In this document: positions 38,225 through 46,725 of the stretch, piece by piece
How positions within the stretch are numbered: position 1 is the stretch's first letter
Layout of the letters: the number at the start of each line of letters is the position of its first letter
NCBI GenBank assembly: GCA_036337765.1
Contig: JAYZDP010000050.1
Location: 1 to 52,457, forward strand
Origin: JAYZDP01 sp036337765
Lineage (GTDB): Bacteria > Acidobacteriota > Thermoanaerobaculia > Multivoradales > Multivoraceae
Direction: 5' to 3'
Length of the DNA: 52,457 bases
Notes under the pieces: generated by a model
Seen by the model: the letters and a program-made list of their open reading frames with translations, nothing else
The model's database searches: none
What the model was told of the DNA's origin: nothing
Position numbers and translations under genes: made by a program

Positions 38225-38724
38225 TCTGGCTCACCGGCTTCATGGGCTCCGGCAAGACCACCGTGGGTCGATCGCTGAGCGGCCGGCTAGGGGTGCCGCT
38301 AGTAGACACCGACGCGGCGATCGAGACCCGCTTCGGCAAGACCATTCCGGAGATCTTCGCCGCTGAGGGTGAGGCGCAGTTTCGGGTGCTCGAGGGTGCT
38401 GTGATCGCGGAGTGCGCACGCCTGGGCGACGCCGTCGTGGCGACCGGCGGTGGCGCAGTGGAGGAGGAAGCGAACGTCGAGCTGATGCTTCGAAGCGGTC
38501 GGGTGATCTTTCTCGACGGTGGCTTCGACGTGCTCCGTGCCAGGGTCGGCGACGCAGCGACTCGACCGCTGTTCCGAGATCCCGAGCTTGCCGAACGGCG
38601 CTATGCGCAGCGCCGACCGGCCTACGGCAGATGCCATCTTCGGGTCGAGTCGAAGATCGACGACACGCCGGCGCAGGTTGCTGAAAGAATCTGCGCCCTA
38701 CTGGAGGACGAGTGCGCTACTTGA
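38218..38724 (+). CDS. aroK: Shikimate kinase
   Basis: Predicted 168 residues from GTG 38218. Phosphorylates shikimate in aromatic amino-acid synthesis. P-loop GFMGSGKTTVG (about 7-17), DTDAAIETRFGKTIPEIF, GGGAVEEE and a TRPLFRD lid arginine, then RRPAYGRCHLRV. It overlaps thiE by seven bases and the phosphoesterase gene by 13. Confidence 0.94.
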   Translation: MLIWLTGFMGSGKTTVGRSLSGRLGVPLVDTDAAIETRFGKTIPEIFAAEGEAQFRVLEGAVIAECARLGDAVVATGGGAVEEEANVELMLRSGRVIFLDGGFDVLRARVGDAATRPLFRDPELAERRYAQRRPAYGRCHLRVESKIDDTPAQVAERICALLEDECAT

Positions 38725-39452
38725 TCCTGTCCGACATCCACGGCAATCAGGATGCCCTTCAGGCGGTGCTTCGCCACGTGCGACGAAAGCGCTTCGACAC
38801 GGTGGTGCTGCTCGGCGATTTGGTTGGCTACGGGGCCGCTCCGAACCAGGTGCTCGACACCGTACGCCACCTCAAGGGCGACGTGCGCTCGATCCGCGGC
38901 AACCACGACAAGGTCTGTGCCGGTCTGGAGGAGGGCGTTGGCTTCAACGCCGTGGCTCTGACCGCGGCGCGCTGGACCCAGGAGCGGCTTACCGTCGGCA
39001 ACCAGCACTACCTCGCGGCGCTCGCCACCGGCCCGTTGGACGTCGACGGCTTTCTCTGCTGCCACGGCTCGCCCGCCGACGAGGACTTTTACGTCTTCAA
39101 CGAGGCACAGGCGCTCGAGGTGTTCCACCGCTCCGAGTTCTCTCTCTGCTTCTTCGGGCACACCCATGTCGCCTGCTGTTTCACCTACGGGGAGCAAGGT
39201 GTCGCCGGTGCACGGCTGACCGACGGCGAGGGCCACCTACAGCTACGGCCGGGGGTGCGCTACTACATCAACCCCGGAGCCGTGGGCCAGCCGCGTGATC
39301 GCGACCCCCGCGCGGCCTCCATGATCTACGACAGCGATCGCGGGGTCGTGCAGTGGTTCCGCAACGAGTACTCGGTCGGTCGCGCTCAGCGGCGCATCCT
39401 CAGAGCGGGATTGCCTCGGATACTCGCAGACCGGCTGGCGAAGGGCGCCTGA
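38712..39452 (+). CDS. Metallophosphoesterase (YfcE/MPE family)
   Basis: Predicted 246 residues, GTG start inside aroK. Metal-binding motifs are SDIHGNQDAL, LLGDLVGYG, RGNHDK, CCHGSP and FFGHTHVA, as in diadenosine tetraphosphatase/YfcE-type enzymes. A likely phosphodiesterase of unknown substrate. Its stop shares a palindrome with the convergent ccmI stop. Confidence 0.88.
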   Translation: MRYLILSDIHGNQDALQAVLRHVRRKRFDTVVLLGDLVGYGAAPNQVLDTVRHLKGDVRSIRGNHDKVCAGLEEGVGFNAVALTAARWTQERLTVGNQHYLAALATGPLDVDGFLCCHGSPADEDFYVFNEAQALEVFHRSEFSLCFFGHTHVACCFTYGEQGVAGARLTDGEGHLQLRPGVRYYINPGAVGQPRDRDPRAASMIYDSDRGVVQWFRNEYSVGRAQRRILRAGLPRILADRLAKGA

Positions 39453-39462
39453 TCCCGATCAG
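39449..39462. other. Palindrome sharing both convergent stop codons
   Basis: CTGATC-CC-GATCAG spans the end of the phosphoesterase gene (TGA 39450-39452) and the end of ccmI on the other strand (TGA at 39461-39459), so each arm carries one stop. Only six bases separate the genes. It is short for a terminator and has no T-run. Confidence 0.5.
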
Positions 39463-40781
39463 TCCAGTGTGGCGAGCTCGAGCTCGACGGCGTCGCCGCG
39501 CGACGTAAGGGCCTCCGCGGCGAGGTCGCCGGGCTGCGTGGTGGAGGCGTTGCCGTCCTGGTCGATGCGGGCACGCAGGGTGCCGGAGGCGGGGAGAGGG
39601 CGGCCGAGCATGGAGTGGCGCTCGTCGAGCTCGATATCCAGCGGAAAGGCCGGGGCCTGGATGTTTTGGACCGCGGCTGGAGGGCCTGGCGCGTCCCCAC
39701 GGAGAGAGACGAACAGGGTGAGCGGGCCCGCTGGCAGCTCGGCGCCGGGGGCCAGAGTCAAATGGGCCCTGTAGGGCTCACCCTGGACCTCTGGAATGGG
39801 TGTTCCAGCCGGAGTGAGCTGCGGCTCCGGCTCGCGAACCGGAGTGCCGAGGATCTGTGCCATTGTGGCGCCGGACTCCGCGAGTCGGATGAGCTGCTCC
39901 AGCCCGGGGTGGGCGTCTCCCGCCGCGGTCAGTCCCGCCCGCCAGTCGTCGAGAGCTCCGGGCCTGTCGTCGGTGCGCAGTCGGGTGATGCCGCGGACCA
40001 GCCGCGCGCTTACGAAGTCGGGTTGGGACTCAAGAGCCTGGTCCAGGAGCTCGCGGGCCAGCTCGGACTGGCCCATCGTCAGGCGGACCAGACCCTGGAA
40101 GTAGAGCGCGTCGACGTCACCTGGGCTCTCCGCGAGGATCACTTCGCTCTGCTCGAAGGCTTCGACGAAGAGCCCCTCCATAATGAACGTCTCGGCGAGT
40201 GCCTTGCGTGCACCGAGATCTCCGGGGTTGGCCTCGAGCCGCGTTATCAGCGCACCGACGCGCTCGCGCCCCTGGGAGGACATCTCCTGCAGCCGGTCGT
40301 GCATCACGTCGTCGGGTGCTGGAGCGGAAATCGGTCCTACGGTGTCCTCGGGGCGCGGGGCTGCGTCACGATTCGCCCAAAACACCAGCAGGGCCACGAG
40401 CGCGGTCATGCCGACACCCATGGCGAAGCCTGTGATCCCAGCGCGGGCGGGCTGCGGCGCGGGCGCCGGCGAGTGCCCCTCAGGCTTGGACCGTCGATCC
40501 TTCGAGGCCTTTTTCTTCGACGCGAGCTCATCGAGGCGCTTGAGCGCGCGTGCGGCCGCCAGCTCGAGGCTTTCGCGCTCCTCGGCCCCGAGACTCTCGC
40601 CATCCTCTTCGCGGAGCTTGCCGTAGATCTCGTCGCGCCGACCCTCGAGATCGACGATCTCCAGCTCGCGGCCACGGCCGCTCTGCACGCCACCGCGCCG
40701 GAGTCGTGCCGCGAGGATGGCTCCGCCGAGCAGTCCGACGGCGAGGACGATCAAGCCTGGGATCGACGAGTCCCAGTTCAC
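39459..40781 (-). CDS. ccmI: Cytochrome c biogenesis protein CcmI
   Basis: Predicted 440 residues, GTG start overlapping ccmH (GTGA). Two membrane segments (IPGLIVLAVGLLGGAILA and FAMGVGMTALVALLVFWA) flank a charged cytoplasmic loop, then a TPR domain (FEQSEVILAESPGDVDALYFQGLV) and the C-terminal CycH domain with TLRARIDQDGNASTTQPGDL. It holds apocytochrome c for the heme lyase CcmFH. Last gene of the ccm operon. Confidence 0.88.
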   Translation of the reverse strand: MNWDSSIPGLIVLAVGLLGGAILAARLRRGGVQSGRGRELEIVDLEGRRDEIYGKLREEDGESLGAEERESLELAAARALKRLDELASKKKASKDRRSKPEGHSPAPAPQPARAGITGFAMGVGMTALVALLVFWANRDAAPRPEDTVGPISAPAPDDVMHDRLQEMSSQGRERVGALITRLEANPGDLGARKALAETFIMEGLFVEAFEQSEVILAESPGDVDALYFQGLVRLTMGQSELARELLDQALESQPDFVSARLVRGITRLRTDDRPGALDDWRAGLTAAGDAHPGLEQLIRLAESGATMAQILGTPVREPEPQLTPAGTPIPEVQGEPYRAHLTLAPGAELPAGPLTLFVSLRGDAPGPPAAVQNIQAPAFPLDIELDERHSMLGRPLPASGTLRARIDQDGNASTTQPGDLAAEALTSRGDAVELELATLD

Positions 40782-41287
40782 TCCCGCACCTCCGAACGGA
40801 CTTGCTCCAGGTACGCGTCGAGGTCTTCGGCGGACGAGCCGGTTCCGGCGGCGGCTCTGCTACGGGCGCGAGCTGCCACTAGTGCGCCACCGCCGAGCAC
40901 GGCAGCCAGCGGCGCCAGCCACACGATCAGATTGAAACCCCTGGCCCGCGGCTGCAGACGTATGAACTCGCCGTAGGAGCGCTCGAAGTATTCGAGGATC
41001 TGCGTCTCACTGTAGCCGGCCGCGAATAGGTCACGCACCTGGCCGAGCATCGAGACGGCCTGCTGGCTTGGTGAGTCTGCGATCGAGGCGCCCTGGCACA
41101 CCGGGCAGCGCATCTTGGAACCCAGCGAGAGAGTCTGCTCGGTGAGGTCGTCTCCTTCGATCGGAGGGCCAGCTGGTGTTCCGAGCGCGGCCATCGGGTC
41201 TACACTGCGGCCTTCGACCTGCGCGGCCAGCGCCACGGCGACCAGCACGAGGGCCGTCGTGAGCCCTATCGTCAAGCGAATCAGCAC
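40778..41287 (-). CDS. ccmH: Cytochrome c biogenesis protein CcmH
   Basis: Predicted 169 residues from GTG 41287; the frame extends further upstream but that lies within ccmG. A signal helix, then the thiol motif Cys61-Pro-Val-Cys64 in KMRCPVCQGASIADS, SYGEFIRLQP and a C-terminal helix. It reduces the apocytochrome haem-binding cysteines together with CcmG. Confidence 0.9.
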   Translation of the reverse strand: MLIRLTIGLTTALVLVAVALAAQVEGRSVDPMAALGTPAGPPIEGDDLTEQTLSLGSKMRCPVCQGASIADSPSQQAVSMLGQVRDLFAAGYSETQILEYFERSYGEFIRLQPRARGFNLIVWLAPLAAVLGGGALVAARARSRAAAGTGSSAEDLDAYLEQVRSEVRE

Positions 41288-41295
41288 TTCCGGGA

Positions 41296-41811
41296 TCAGA
41301 GGATCTTCTCCAGCGCGGTCGCCAGCGTCTGCGGGTCGAGGGGGCCCGCGTGCTTGTGCTGGATGGTTCCTGCGGCGTCGACGAAGTAGGTCTCCGGCAG
41401 CTTGCCGACGCCGTAGGCGATCGATACTCGGCCGTCGCTGTCGTAGTAGGTCGGTCCCCAGGCGCCGAGGCGTGAGGTGAAGCGGTCGACCGCTTCGGCG
41501 GTGTCCTCCGGCGGAACGACGCCGACGAAGTTGACGCTTCCCGTGAGGTCGCGGGCGGCGGCCGTGAGCAGTGGATGCTCGTAGACGCACGGCTGGCAAT
41601 AGCTGGCCCAGAAGTTGACGACCAGGGGCGTCCCCTCGAGCTCGCCGAGCTCGATCGAGTCGCCTTCGAATGAGTCGAGCACGAAGCCCGGAGCGGGTTT
41701 GCCGATCAGGGGGGATTCGATGACGTCGTGGTTGATGTCGAGCGCGAGCGCGAGAAACACGATCATCGGAACGGCGATCACTGCGCCGATTATGAGTGGC
41801 AGCCGGTTCAC
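41296..41811 (-). CDS. ccmG: Thiol:disulfide interchange protein CcmG/DsbE
   Basis: Predicted 171 residues from GTG 41811 with GGAG eight bases upstream. One N-terminal anchor (LPLIIGAVIAVPMIVFLALAL), then a TlpA-like thioredoxin fold with Cys72-Gln-Pro-Cys75 (WASYCQPC), GVVPPED and the KLPETYFVD cis-proline loop. It reduces CcmH/apocytochrome in the periplasm. Confidence 0.92.
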   Translation of the reverse strand: MNRLPLIIGAVIAVPMIVFLALALDINHDVIESPLIGKPAPGFVLDSFEGDSIELGELEGTPLVVNFWASYCQPCVYEHPLLTAAARDLTGSVNFVGVVPPEDTAEAVDRFTSRLGAWGPTYYDSDGRVSIAYGVGKLPETYFVDAAGTIQHKHAGPLDPQTLATALEKIL

Positions 41812-41824
41812 CGAGTCGACTCCT

Positions 41825-43780
41825 TCAGGGGGGCGTCGCGCGCCGCCGAGGCGGGACGAGGCAGAGCGCGGTGCCCCCGACCATGATGAAGACACCTACC
41901 CAGATCCACAGCACTCCTGGAGTGACGATCGCCCTCAGTCCGATGCTGCCATCCGTGGAAACGTTCATGAGCGTCAGATAGAGGTCGTGGGTGATCGCCG
42001 TACGAACGGCGGGTGTCGCCATCGGGTCCATGTTCGACGTGTAGTGGTTGATCGAGGGCGACAGGCTGCCGATTTCGCGGCCGCCGCGCTGCAACGCGAC
42101 GTCGGCGGTCTGGCGGAAACGGTTCGACTCCTGTACCCCCTCGGCCTTCTCGAAGGTGAGCTCGTAGCCGCGGATCTCGAGCTTGTCGCCGGGACCGAGG
42201 GTGGCCTCACGCTCGGTCTGGAAGGTCGAGCTCACGGCGATCGCGACGAAGGTCATGATGACGCCGAAGTGCACGGTGTAGGCACCGAGTCGCCGGGGTG
42301 CTCTCGCTACTGATTCGCCGAAGGCCTTCAACAGAGCCTCGCCTCGGCGGCGCCGCCGGCGGGCCGGGTCGAGTCCTTGCTGGGCCGTGACCCACAGGGC
42401 ATAGCTGGCGAAGGCAACGGTCACCAGCAGACCGATCTCTCGCGCTCCTGCGGCGAGGGCCACGCCAAGCCCGATGGGTACGGCGATCAGAGGGCGTCCG
42501 AGCGCGCGACGAACCTTTTTTGGGTCCGACGTGCCCCACGGCAATGCCGGGCCCATGCCGATGAGAAGCAACAAGCCCAGGAAGACCGGCACCGCCATCC
42601 GGTTGTAGTAGGGCTCGCCCACGGAGACTCGTACGCCACGTACGAGTTCGGCGACGATCGGGAAGGTGGTACCGATCAGCACCGTGAACATCACGGCAAC
42701 CAACAGCAGGTTGTTCACCAGGAAGGCGGTCTCGCGCCCCAGGGGAGCGTCCTTCGTGGGCTCGCCGACGAGCGTGTCGATGCGCAGGCTCAGGAGCACG
42801 ATGACGAAGATCAGAAGTACGCCTAAAAACCCCAGAAACAGTGGGCTGATCGGGCTCTGGGTGAAGGCGTGGACCGAGTTGACTACTCCCGATCGGGTCA
42901 GGAAGGTGCCAAGGATGGTCAACAGGAAGGTGATCATCACCAACACCACGGTCCACGCTTTCAGCGTTCCCTTGCGCTGCAGAACGATGGCCGAGTGAAG
43001 TGCCGCGATGGCCGTCAACCACGGTAGGAAGGACGCGTTCTCGACCGGGTCCCAAGCCCAGTACCCGCCCCAGCCCAAGACCTCGTAGGACCACCAGCCG
43101 CCGAGCATGATGCCGAGTGACAGAAGGCCGGTCGGCACGAGCAGCCAGTTTCGCAGCGGTAGTAGCCACGTCGGACCGAGCTGGCCGCGCAGCAGCGCCG
43201 CCACCGCCATGGAGAAGGGGATCGTCATGCCGACGTAGCCGAGGTACAGGGTCGGCGGGTGGATTGCCATCAGTAGGTGGTTCTGAAGCAACGCATTCGG
43301 TCCAGGGCCGTCGGTAGGAATCGGTGCTGGCGTTGCTGCGAAGGGGTTGGCGGGCCCGGCAATGAGAAAGCTGAAAAAGAGCCCGATCGCCAGTGCGGTG
43401 CCGAGCGTGTAGGCGAGGTAGTCCTCGTGGCCGCGGCGCTGCAGGATGGCCACGCCGGCGACGTAGACGCCGAGGATGAGGCCCCAGAACAGGATCGACC
43501 CCTCCAGCGACGACCAGAGCGAGAAGATCGTGATGTGCACCGGCGTTGAGAGCGAACCGACCTGCGCGACGTAGGAGACCGAGAAGTCGTGGCTCAAGAG
43601 CGCGATCACCATCAGCACGTTCGCCGCCACCATCGCAGCGGCGAAGCCGAGGGCGAGCCTGCGGGTCCAGGCCAGGCCTACCGGCGAGCGGTTGGCACCG
43701 GCGACGAAGCCGACGGGCGACCCTACGGCGCAGAGTAGAAGGGCAAGGAGGACGAGCCCTTGCCCGATCTGGGGGGTCAT
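41825..43780 (-). CDS. ccmF: Cytochrome c heme lyase subunit CcmF
   Basis: Predicted 651 residues, about fifteen transmembrane helices. The tryptophan-rich haem motif is GGWWSYEVLGWGGYWAWDP, with PVENASFLPWL after it, and conserved histidines HPPTLYLGY and ALHSAIV flank it. It attaches haem to apocytochrome with CcmH/I. ATG overlaps the ccmE stop (ATGA). The C-terminal helix region ends with a short Arg-rich tail. Confidence 0.95.
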   Translation of the reverse strand: MTPQIGQGLVLLALLLCAVGSPVGFVAGANRSPVGLAWTRRLALGFAAAMVAANVLMVIALLSHDFSVSYVAQVGSLSTPVHITIFSLWSSLEGSILFWGLILGVYVAGVAILQRRGHEDYLAYTLGTALAIGLFFSFLIAGPANPFAATPAPIPTDGPGPNALLQNHLLMAIHPPTLYLGYVGMTIPFSMAVAALLRGQLGPTWLLPLRNWLLVPTGLLSLGIMLGGWWSYEVLGWGGYWAWDPVENASFLPWLTAIAALHSAIVLQRKGTLKAWTVVLVMITFLLTILGTFLTRSGVVNSVHAFTQSPISPLFLGFLGVLLIFVIVLLSLRIDTLVGEPTKDAPLGRETAFLVNNLLLVAVMFTVLIGTTFPIVAELVRGVRVSVGEPYYNRMAVPVFLGLLLLIGMGPALPWGTSDPKKVRRALGRPLIAVPIGLGVALAAGAREIGLLVTVAFASYALWVTAQQGLDPARRRRRRGEALLKAFGESVARAPRRLGAYTVHFGVIMTFVAIAVSSTFQTEREATLGPGDKLEIRGYELTFEKAEGVQESNRFRQTADVALQRGGREIGSLSPSINHYTSNMDPMATPAVRTAITHDLYLTLMNVSTDGSIGLRAIVTPGVLWIWVGVFIMVGGTALCLVPPRRRATPP

Positions 43781-44244
43781 CCCCCGGTAGCCTCGAGCTG
43801 CAGGCTCTTCATCATCTCGCGCATGTCGCGATCTTCGCCGTCGCCTGGGGCTCGATACTCGTTGTCGTGCTTGACCATCAGCCGGCGCGACTCGAAGACG
43901 CCGTCCTTGCGGGCCGTTCCTTCGATGACCACGCCGATGCCGCCACGAAACATGGCCGGGGGAACCGCCGAGGCGTACACCGGAATGGTCGATGTGCCGT
44001 CGGTCACCCGGAAGCGAAGATCGAGGCTGTCGGCGCTGCGTACGATCGAGCCGGGAACCACGAGGCCGCCGAGGCGGATGCTGGCTCCCACGGCGTCATC
44101 GCCAGCATCCAAGAGCTCGGTGGGACCCCAGTAGTAGACCAGGTTCTCGCCAATGTTGCCGTAGGCAAGGGTACCCAAGACCGCGGCCACGACCGCGATC
44201 GCCGCCACCGCGAACAGACGCCTACTTCGTAGTTCTTGCGACAT
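43777..44244 (-). CDS. ccmE: Heme chaperone CcmE
   Basis: Predicted 155 residues from ATG 44244. One N-terminal anchor, then an OB fold (GASIRLGGLVVPGSIVR; FRVTDGTSTIPVYASAVPP). Haem attachment is His126 with Tyr130 in VKHDNEY, the HxxxY class. It carries haem from CcmC to CcmF. Confidence 0.95.
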   Translation of the reverse strand: MSQELRSRRLFAVAAIAVVAAVLGTLAYGNIGENLVYYWGPTELLDAGDDAVGASIRLGGLVVPGSIVRSADSLDLRFRVTDGTSTIPVYASAVPPAMFRGGIGVVIEGTARKDGVFESRRLMVKHDNEYRAPGDGEDRDMREMMKSLQLEATGG

Positions 44245-44246
44245 CG

Positions 44247-44372
44247 TCAGTCTTTGCTCTTGCGGTAGCGGGAAAAGAGGCTCAGCGTGTATCCGACCAG
44301 AACGACAACTGTTACAGAGTAACCGGCGATTACCCAGTTCCAGCCATCGATTATAACGCCCTCTGGTGCCAT
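44247..44372 (-). CDS. ccmD: CcmD-like small membrane protein
   Basis: 41 residues: MAPEGVIIDG, WNWVIAGYSVTVVVLVGYTL as one transmembrane helix, then SLFSRYRKSK and a final Asp. The helix followed by a basic cytoplasmic end and the position between ccmC and ccmE match CcmD, which helps release holo-CcmE from CcmABC. It starts directly after the ccmC stop and ends two bases before ccmE. Assignment is by position and topology, as CcmD sequence is poorly conserved. Confidence 0.8.
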   Translation of the reverse strand: MAPEGVIIDGWNWVIAGYSVTVVVLVGYTLSLFSRYRKSKD

Positions 44373-45065
44373 TCAGACGCCTTCGGCCGCGCCTACGGGC
44401 GCGGGTGCCGGAATGTCCTCCGACTGCTTGCGGCGGGCTTCGATGGCGGCCCGCATTGTCAGAAACCAGATGCCGAGAAAGAGAATTGCGAAGGCGTTCG
44501 TTCGCATCGGCAGGACCATCATGGGATCCATCGTGTCGACCGTCGACTTTGCCTGGTGAAGGCTGCGGAACCAGCGCACGCAGTAGTAGACGATCGGGAC
44601 GTCGACCCAGGCGATGATCGTGGCGACGGCGGTCCACGAAGTTCTGCGCACCGGATCATCGATGAAGCTGCGCAGGGACAGCACCCCGGCGAACAGCAGC
44701 AGCATCAGAAAAGACGACACCATGCGCACGTCGCCCCAGCTCCACCAGATCCCCCAAGTCGGCCTGCCCCAGATCATTCCTTGCACCAGGAGCAGTCCCG
44801 TCAGCACGACCCCAGTCTCGACCGTGCCCACGGTCAAGTCGTCCCACTTCTCCTGCCCGGTCCAAAGCGAGCCGACGGCGAAGCCGCCGGCGATGGTGAA
44901 GAACAGCAGACTGTTCCATGCGGTGGGAACGTGGATGTAGAGCAATCGCACGACGTCGCCCATGTGCCGATCGGGCGGAGCGATGGCCAGTCCGACGTAG
45001 CTGCCGACGAGGATCAGAGCGAGCCCGAGCCAGCCAGACCAGCGTCTGGGAGAGGGTAGCGTCAC
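44373..45065 (-). CDS. ccmC: Heme exporter/handling protein CcmC
   Basis: Predicted 230 residues from GTG 45065 with GAGGAG upstream. Six transmembrane helices; conserved His in IHVPTAW and in RWFRSLHQ, and the Trp-rich loop WGIWWSWGDVRMVSS. The usual motif reads WGxxWxWDxRLT, so this one is diverged by a GD in place of D and by RMV in place of RLT. It hands haem to CcmE. Confidence 0.9.
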   Translation of the reverse strand: MTLPSPRRWSGWLGLALILVGSYVGLAIAPPDRHMGDVVRLLYIHVPTAWNSLLFFTIAGGFAVGSLWTGQEKWDDLTVGTVETGVVLTGLLLVQGMIWGRPTWGIWWSWGDVRMVSSFLMLLLFAGVLSLRSFIDDPVRRTSWTAVATIIAWVDVPIVYYCVRWFRSLHQAKSTVDTMDPMMVLPMRTNAFAILFLGIWFLTMRAAIEARRKQSEDIPAPAPVGAAEGV

Positions 45066-45069
45066 GAGG

Positions 45070-45750
45070 TCACTCCTCGATGGCGAAGGGAAACAGCAGA
45101 CCCCCGAGCGCCCAGTAGATCGTCGCGAAGGCAACTAGAACCATCGTCCATGGGCGCATCTGCCCCATGGGGTCGCCGTTGAGGATGAGATCCATCGACT
45201 TTACAGATGCCATTAGCACGGGAATAACCAGTGGGTAGTGCACGATCGGTAGCAGTACGTCCTGGCTTCTGAGTCGACACGTCATGGCCGCATATAGGGT
45301 TCCCGGGGCCGATAGCCCTGCTGCTGCGAGCGTCCATAGCAGAACGAGTTTGGCGAGCTCGCCGAAGCTCGTTTCGACAGCATAAAACAGGACCGCCGCG
45401 ACAGCCAAGACGGGGCCCAGGAGGCAGAGGAAGAGGGTGTTCGACAGCGCCTTGCCGTAGAAGATGGCGACAGGGTTCATCGGCAGTAGCAGAAGCCCCT
45501 CGATGGCCTCGTCTTCCTGCTCCATGCGGAAGCTTTCTCCAAGAGCGAGAGTCGAGCTCAGAAGCAGCGCCAGCACGAGAAAGCCGGCCGCGGTCGTCTG
45601 CAGCACCACCGTGTTGGCGTCGGCGGCGAACGAGAAGAGCGCCAACGCGACGATCCCGAAAAGCACCACCGAGAGAATGCGCGCCCGGCTGCGCCACTCC
45701 AGCAGGAGGTCCTTCTTCAACACCAGCCAGATGTCTCGCAGGATCGTCAA
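45070..45750 (-). CDS. ccmB: Heme exporter subunit CcmB
   Basis: Predicted 226 residues, TTG start overlapping the ccmA stop (TTGA). Six helices; FRMEQEDEAIEGLLLLPMNP and HYPLVIPVLMA are typical CcmB stretches. It is the permease partner of CcmA in the CcmABCD release complex. Confidence 0.93.
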   Translation of the reverse strand: MTILRDIWLVLKKDLLLEWRSRARILSVVLFGIVALALFSFAADANTVVLQTTAAGFLVLALLLSSTLALGESFRMEQEDEAIEGLLLLPMNPVAIFYGKALSNTLFLCLLGPVLAVAAVLFYAVETSFGELAKLVLLWTLAAAGLSAPGTLYAAMTCRLRSQDVLLPIVHYPLVIPVLMASVKSMDLILNGDPMGQMRPWTMVLVAFATIYWALGGLLFPFAIEE

Positions 45751-46445
45751 GCCCCCGCCTCGACTCTCTCCGGCAGTTCAGCCGCCGCTCCTCGCCAGAC
45801 CCTCTGGCCGTCCTCGAGAAGAATGGCCCTGTCGCACAGCACCGACGCCTGACGCAGCTGGTGGGAGGCCACGACCACCGTCGCGCCTCGATCGCGAGTT
45901 TCTCTGACCCACTGGGCTACGAGCTCTTGACCCTCGGCGTCCAGGGCGGCGAAGGGCTCGTCGAGCAGCAGCAGATCGGGCTCTTCGATGCGGCTCCGGG
46001 CGAGTGTCAGCCGCTTGCGCATGCCGGCCGAGAAGGTGGAGACGAGGCTCGACGCTCGCTCCGTCAGGCCGACCTCGGCCAGTACCCCGGCGAGCCGCGC
46101 GCCGTCGGCAGGCTTGCCCGCTGCTCGCCCCCAGAGCCGCACCGACTCCAGTGCCGTGAGCCGCTCGTAGAGGTAGCCACGGTGTGACACTAGCGATAGC
46201 CGGCTGCGGCAGGCGAGGCGCTCCGATCTCGGGTCTGCCCCGAGGACGGTGATCTCTCCGGCAGTGGGCCGTAGCAGGCCCGAGACGATGCGCAGCAGCG
46301 TCGTCTTGCCCGAGCCGTTCGCGCCCGCCACGAGCAGCGCTTCGCCCTCGGCCACTTCCAGATCTAGATGAGCGAGCGCCCAACTGCGGCCGTAGCGCCG
46401 GCCGAGCGCGCGGGCCTCGATCGCAAGCGGGGTGCTCGCGGCCAT
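45747..46445 (-). CDS. ccmA: Heme exporter ATP-binding protein CcmA
   Basis: Predicted 232 residues from ATG 46445; the frame is open further upstream but without related sequence. Walker A GANGSGKT (41-48), signature FSAGMRKRLTLAR in place of LSGGQ and as usual for CcmA, Walker B LLLLDEPFAALD and switch His in VVASHQLRQ. First gene of the minus-strand ccm operon. The 63-base gap to the divergent small membrane gene must contain both promoters; I cannot name them. Confidence 0.93.
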   Translation of the reverse strand: MAASTPLAIEARALGRRYGRSWALAHLDLEVAEGEALLVAGANGSGKTTLLRIVSGLLRPTAGEITVLGADPRSERLACRSRLSLVSHRGYLYERLTALESVRLWGRAAGKPADGARLAGVLAEVGLTERASSLVSTFSAGMRKRLTLARSRIEEPDLLLLDEPFAALDAEGQELVAQWVRETRDRGATVVVASHQLRQASVLCDRAILLEDGQRVWRGAAAELPERVEAGA

Positions 46446-46508
46446 GACGGGGCAAAGTAGCACACGCAGCGCTACGCTAGACTGCCCTGCGGTAGGGGGT
46501 GAGACGGT

Positions 46509-46676
46509 ATGCAGACCTTCGCATGGACGCTTCAGGCGTTGGCCCTCGTGGTGGTGGGGACGGCCCTTCTCGTCGGGCTTTTCTACGGCCAGATCCGTAC
46601 CGAGCTGGGCATGCTGGCGGTCGGGGGCAGCATGTTCCTCGCGGGCCGCTGGTTGGGTGCCAGCGGCAACGATTGA
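46509..46676 (+). CDS. Small membrane protein, 55 residues
   Basis: ATG 46509 is preceded by GGGGGTGAG. The sequence is almost all hydrophobic with two predicted helices (FAWTLQALALVVVGTALLVG and LAVGGSMFLAGRWLG) separated by QIRTE. No homologous family can be named. It is the first gene of the run that includes the sigma factor, with 49 bases to its start. Confidence 0.7.
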   Translation: MQTFAWTLQALALVVVGTALLVGLFYGQIRTELGMLAVGGSMFLAGRWLGASGND

Positions 46677-46725
46677 GCCCCGCAACCTTTCCCGAACGGT
46701 CTCGTACCTACCCCTGATTCGAGCA

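Noticed and set aside
46681..46725. Autoregulatory ECF promoter before the sigma gene
   Set aside because: AAC and GTC triplets are present, but the spacing is only about nine bases, too short for an ECF promoter.
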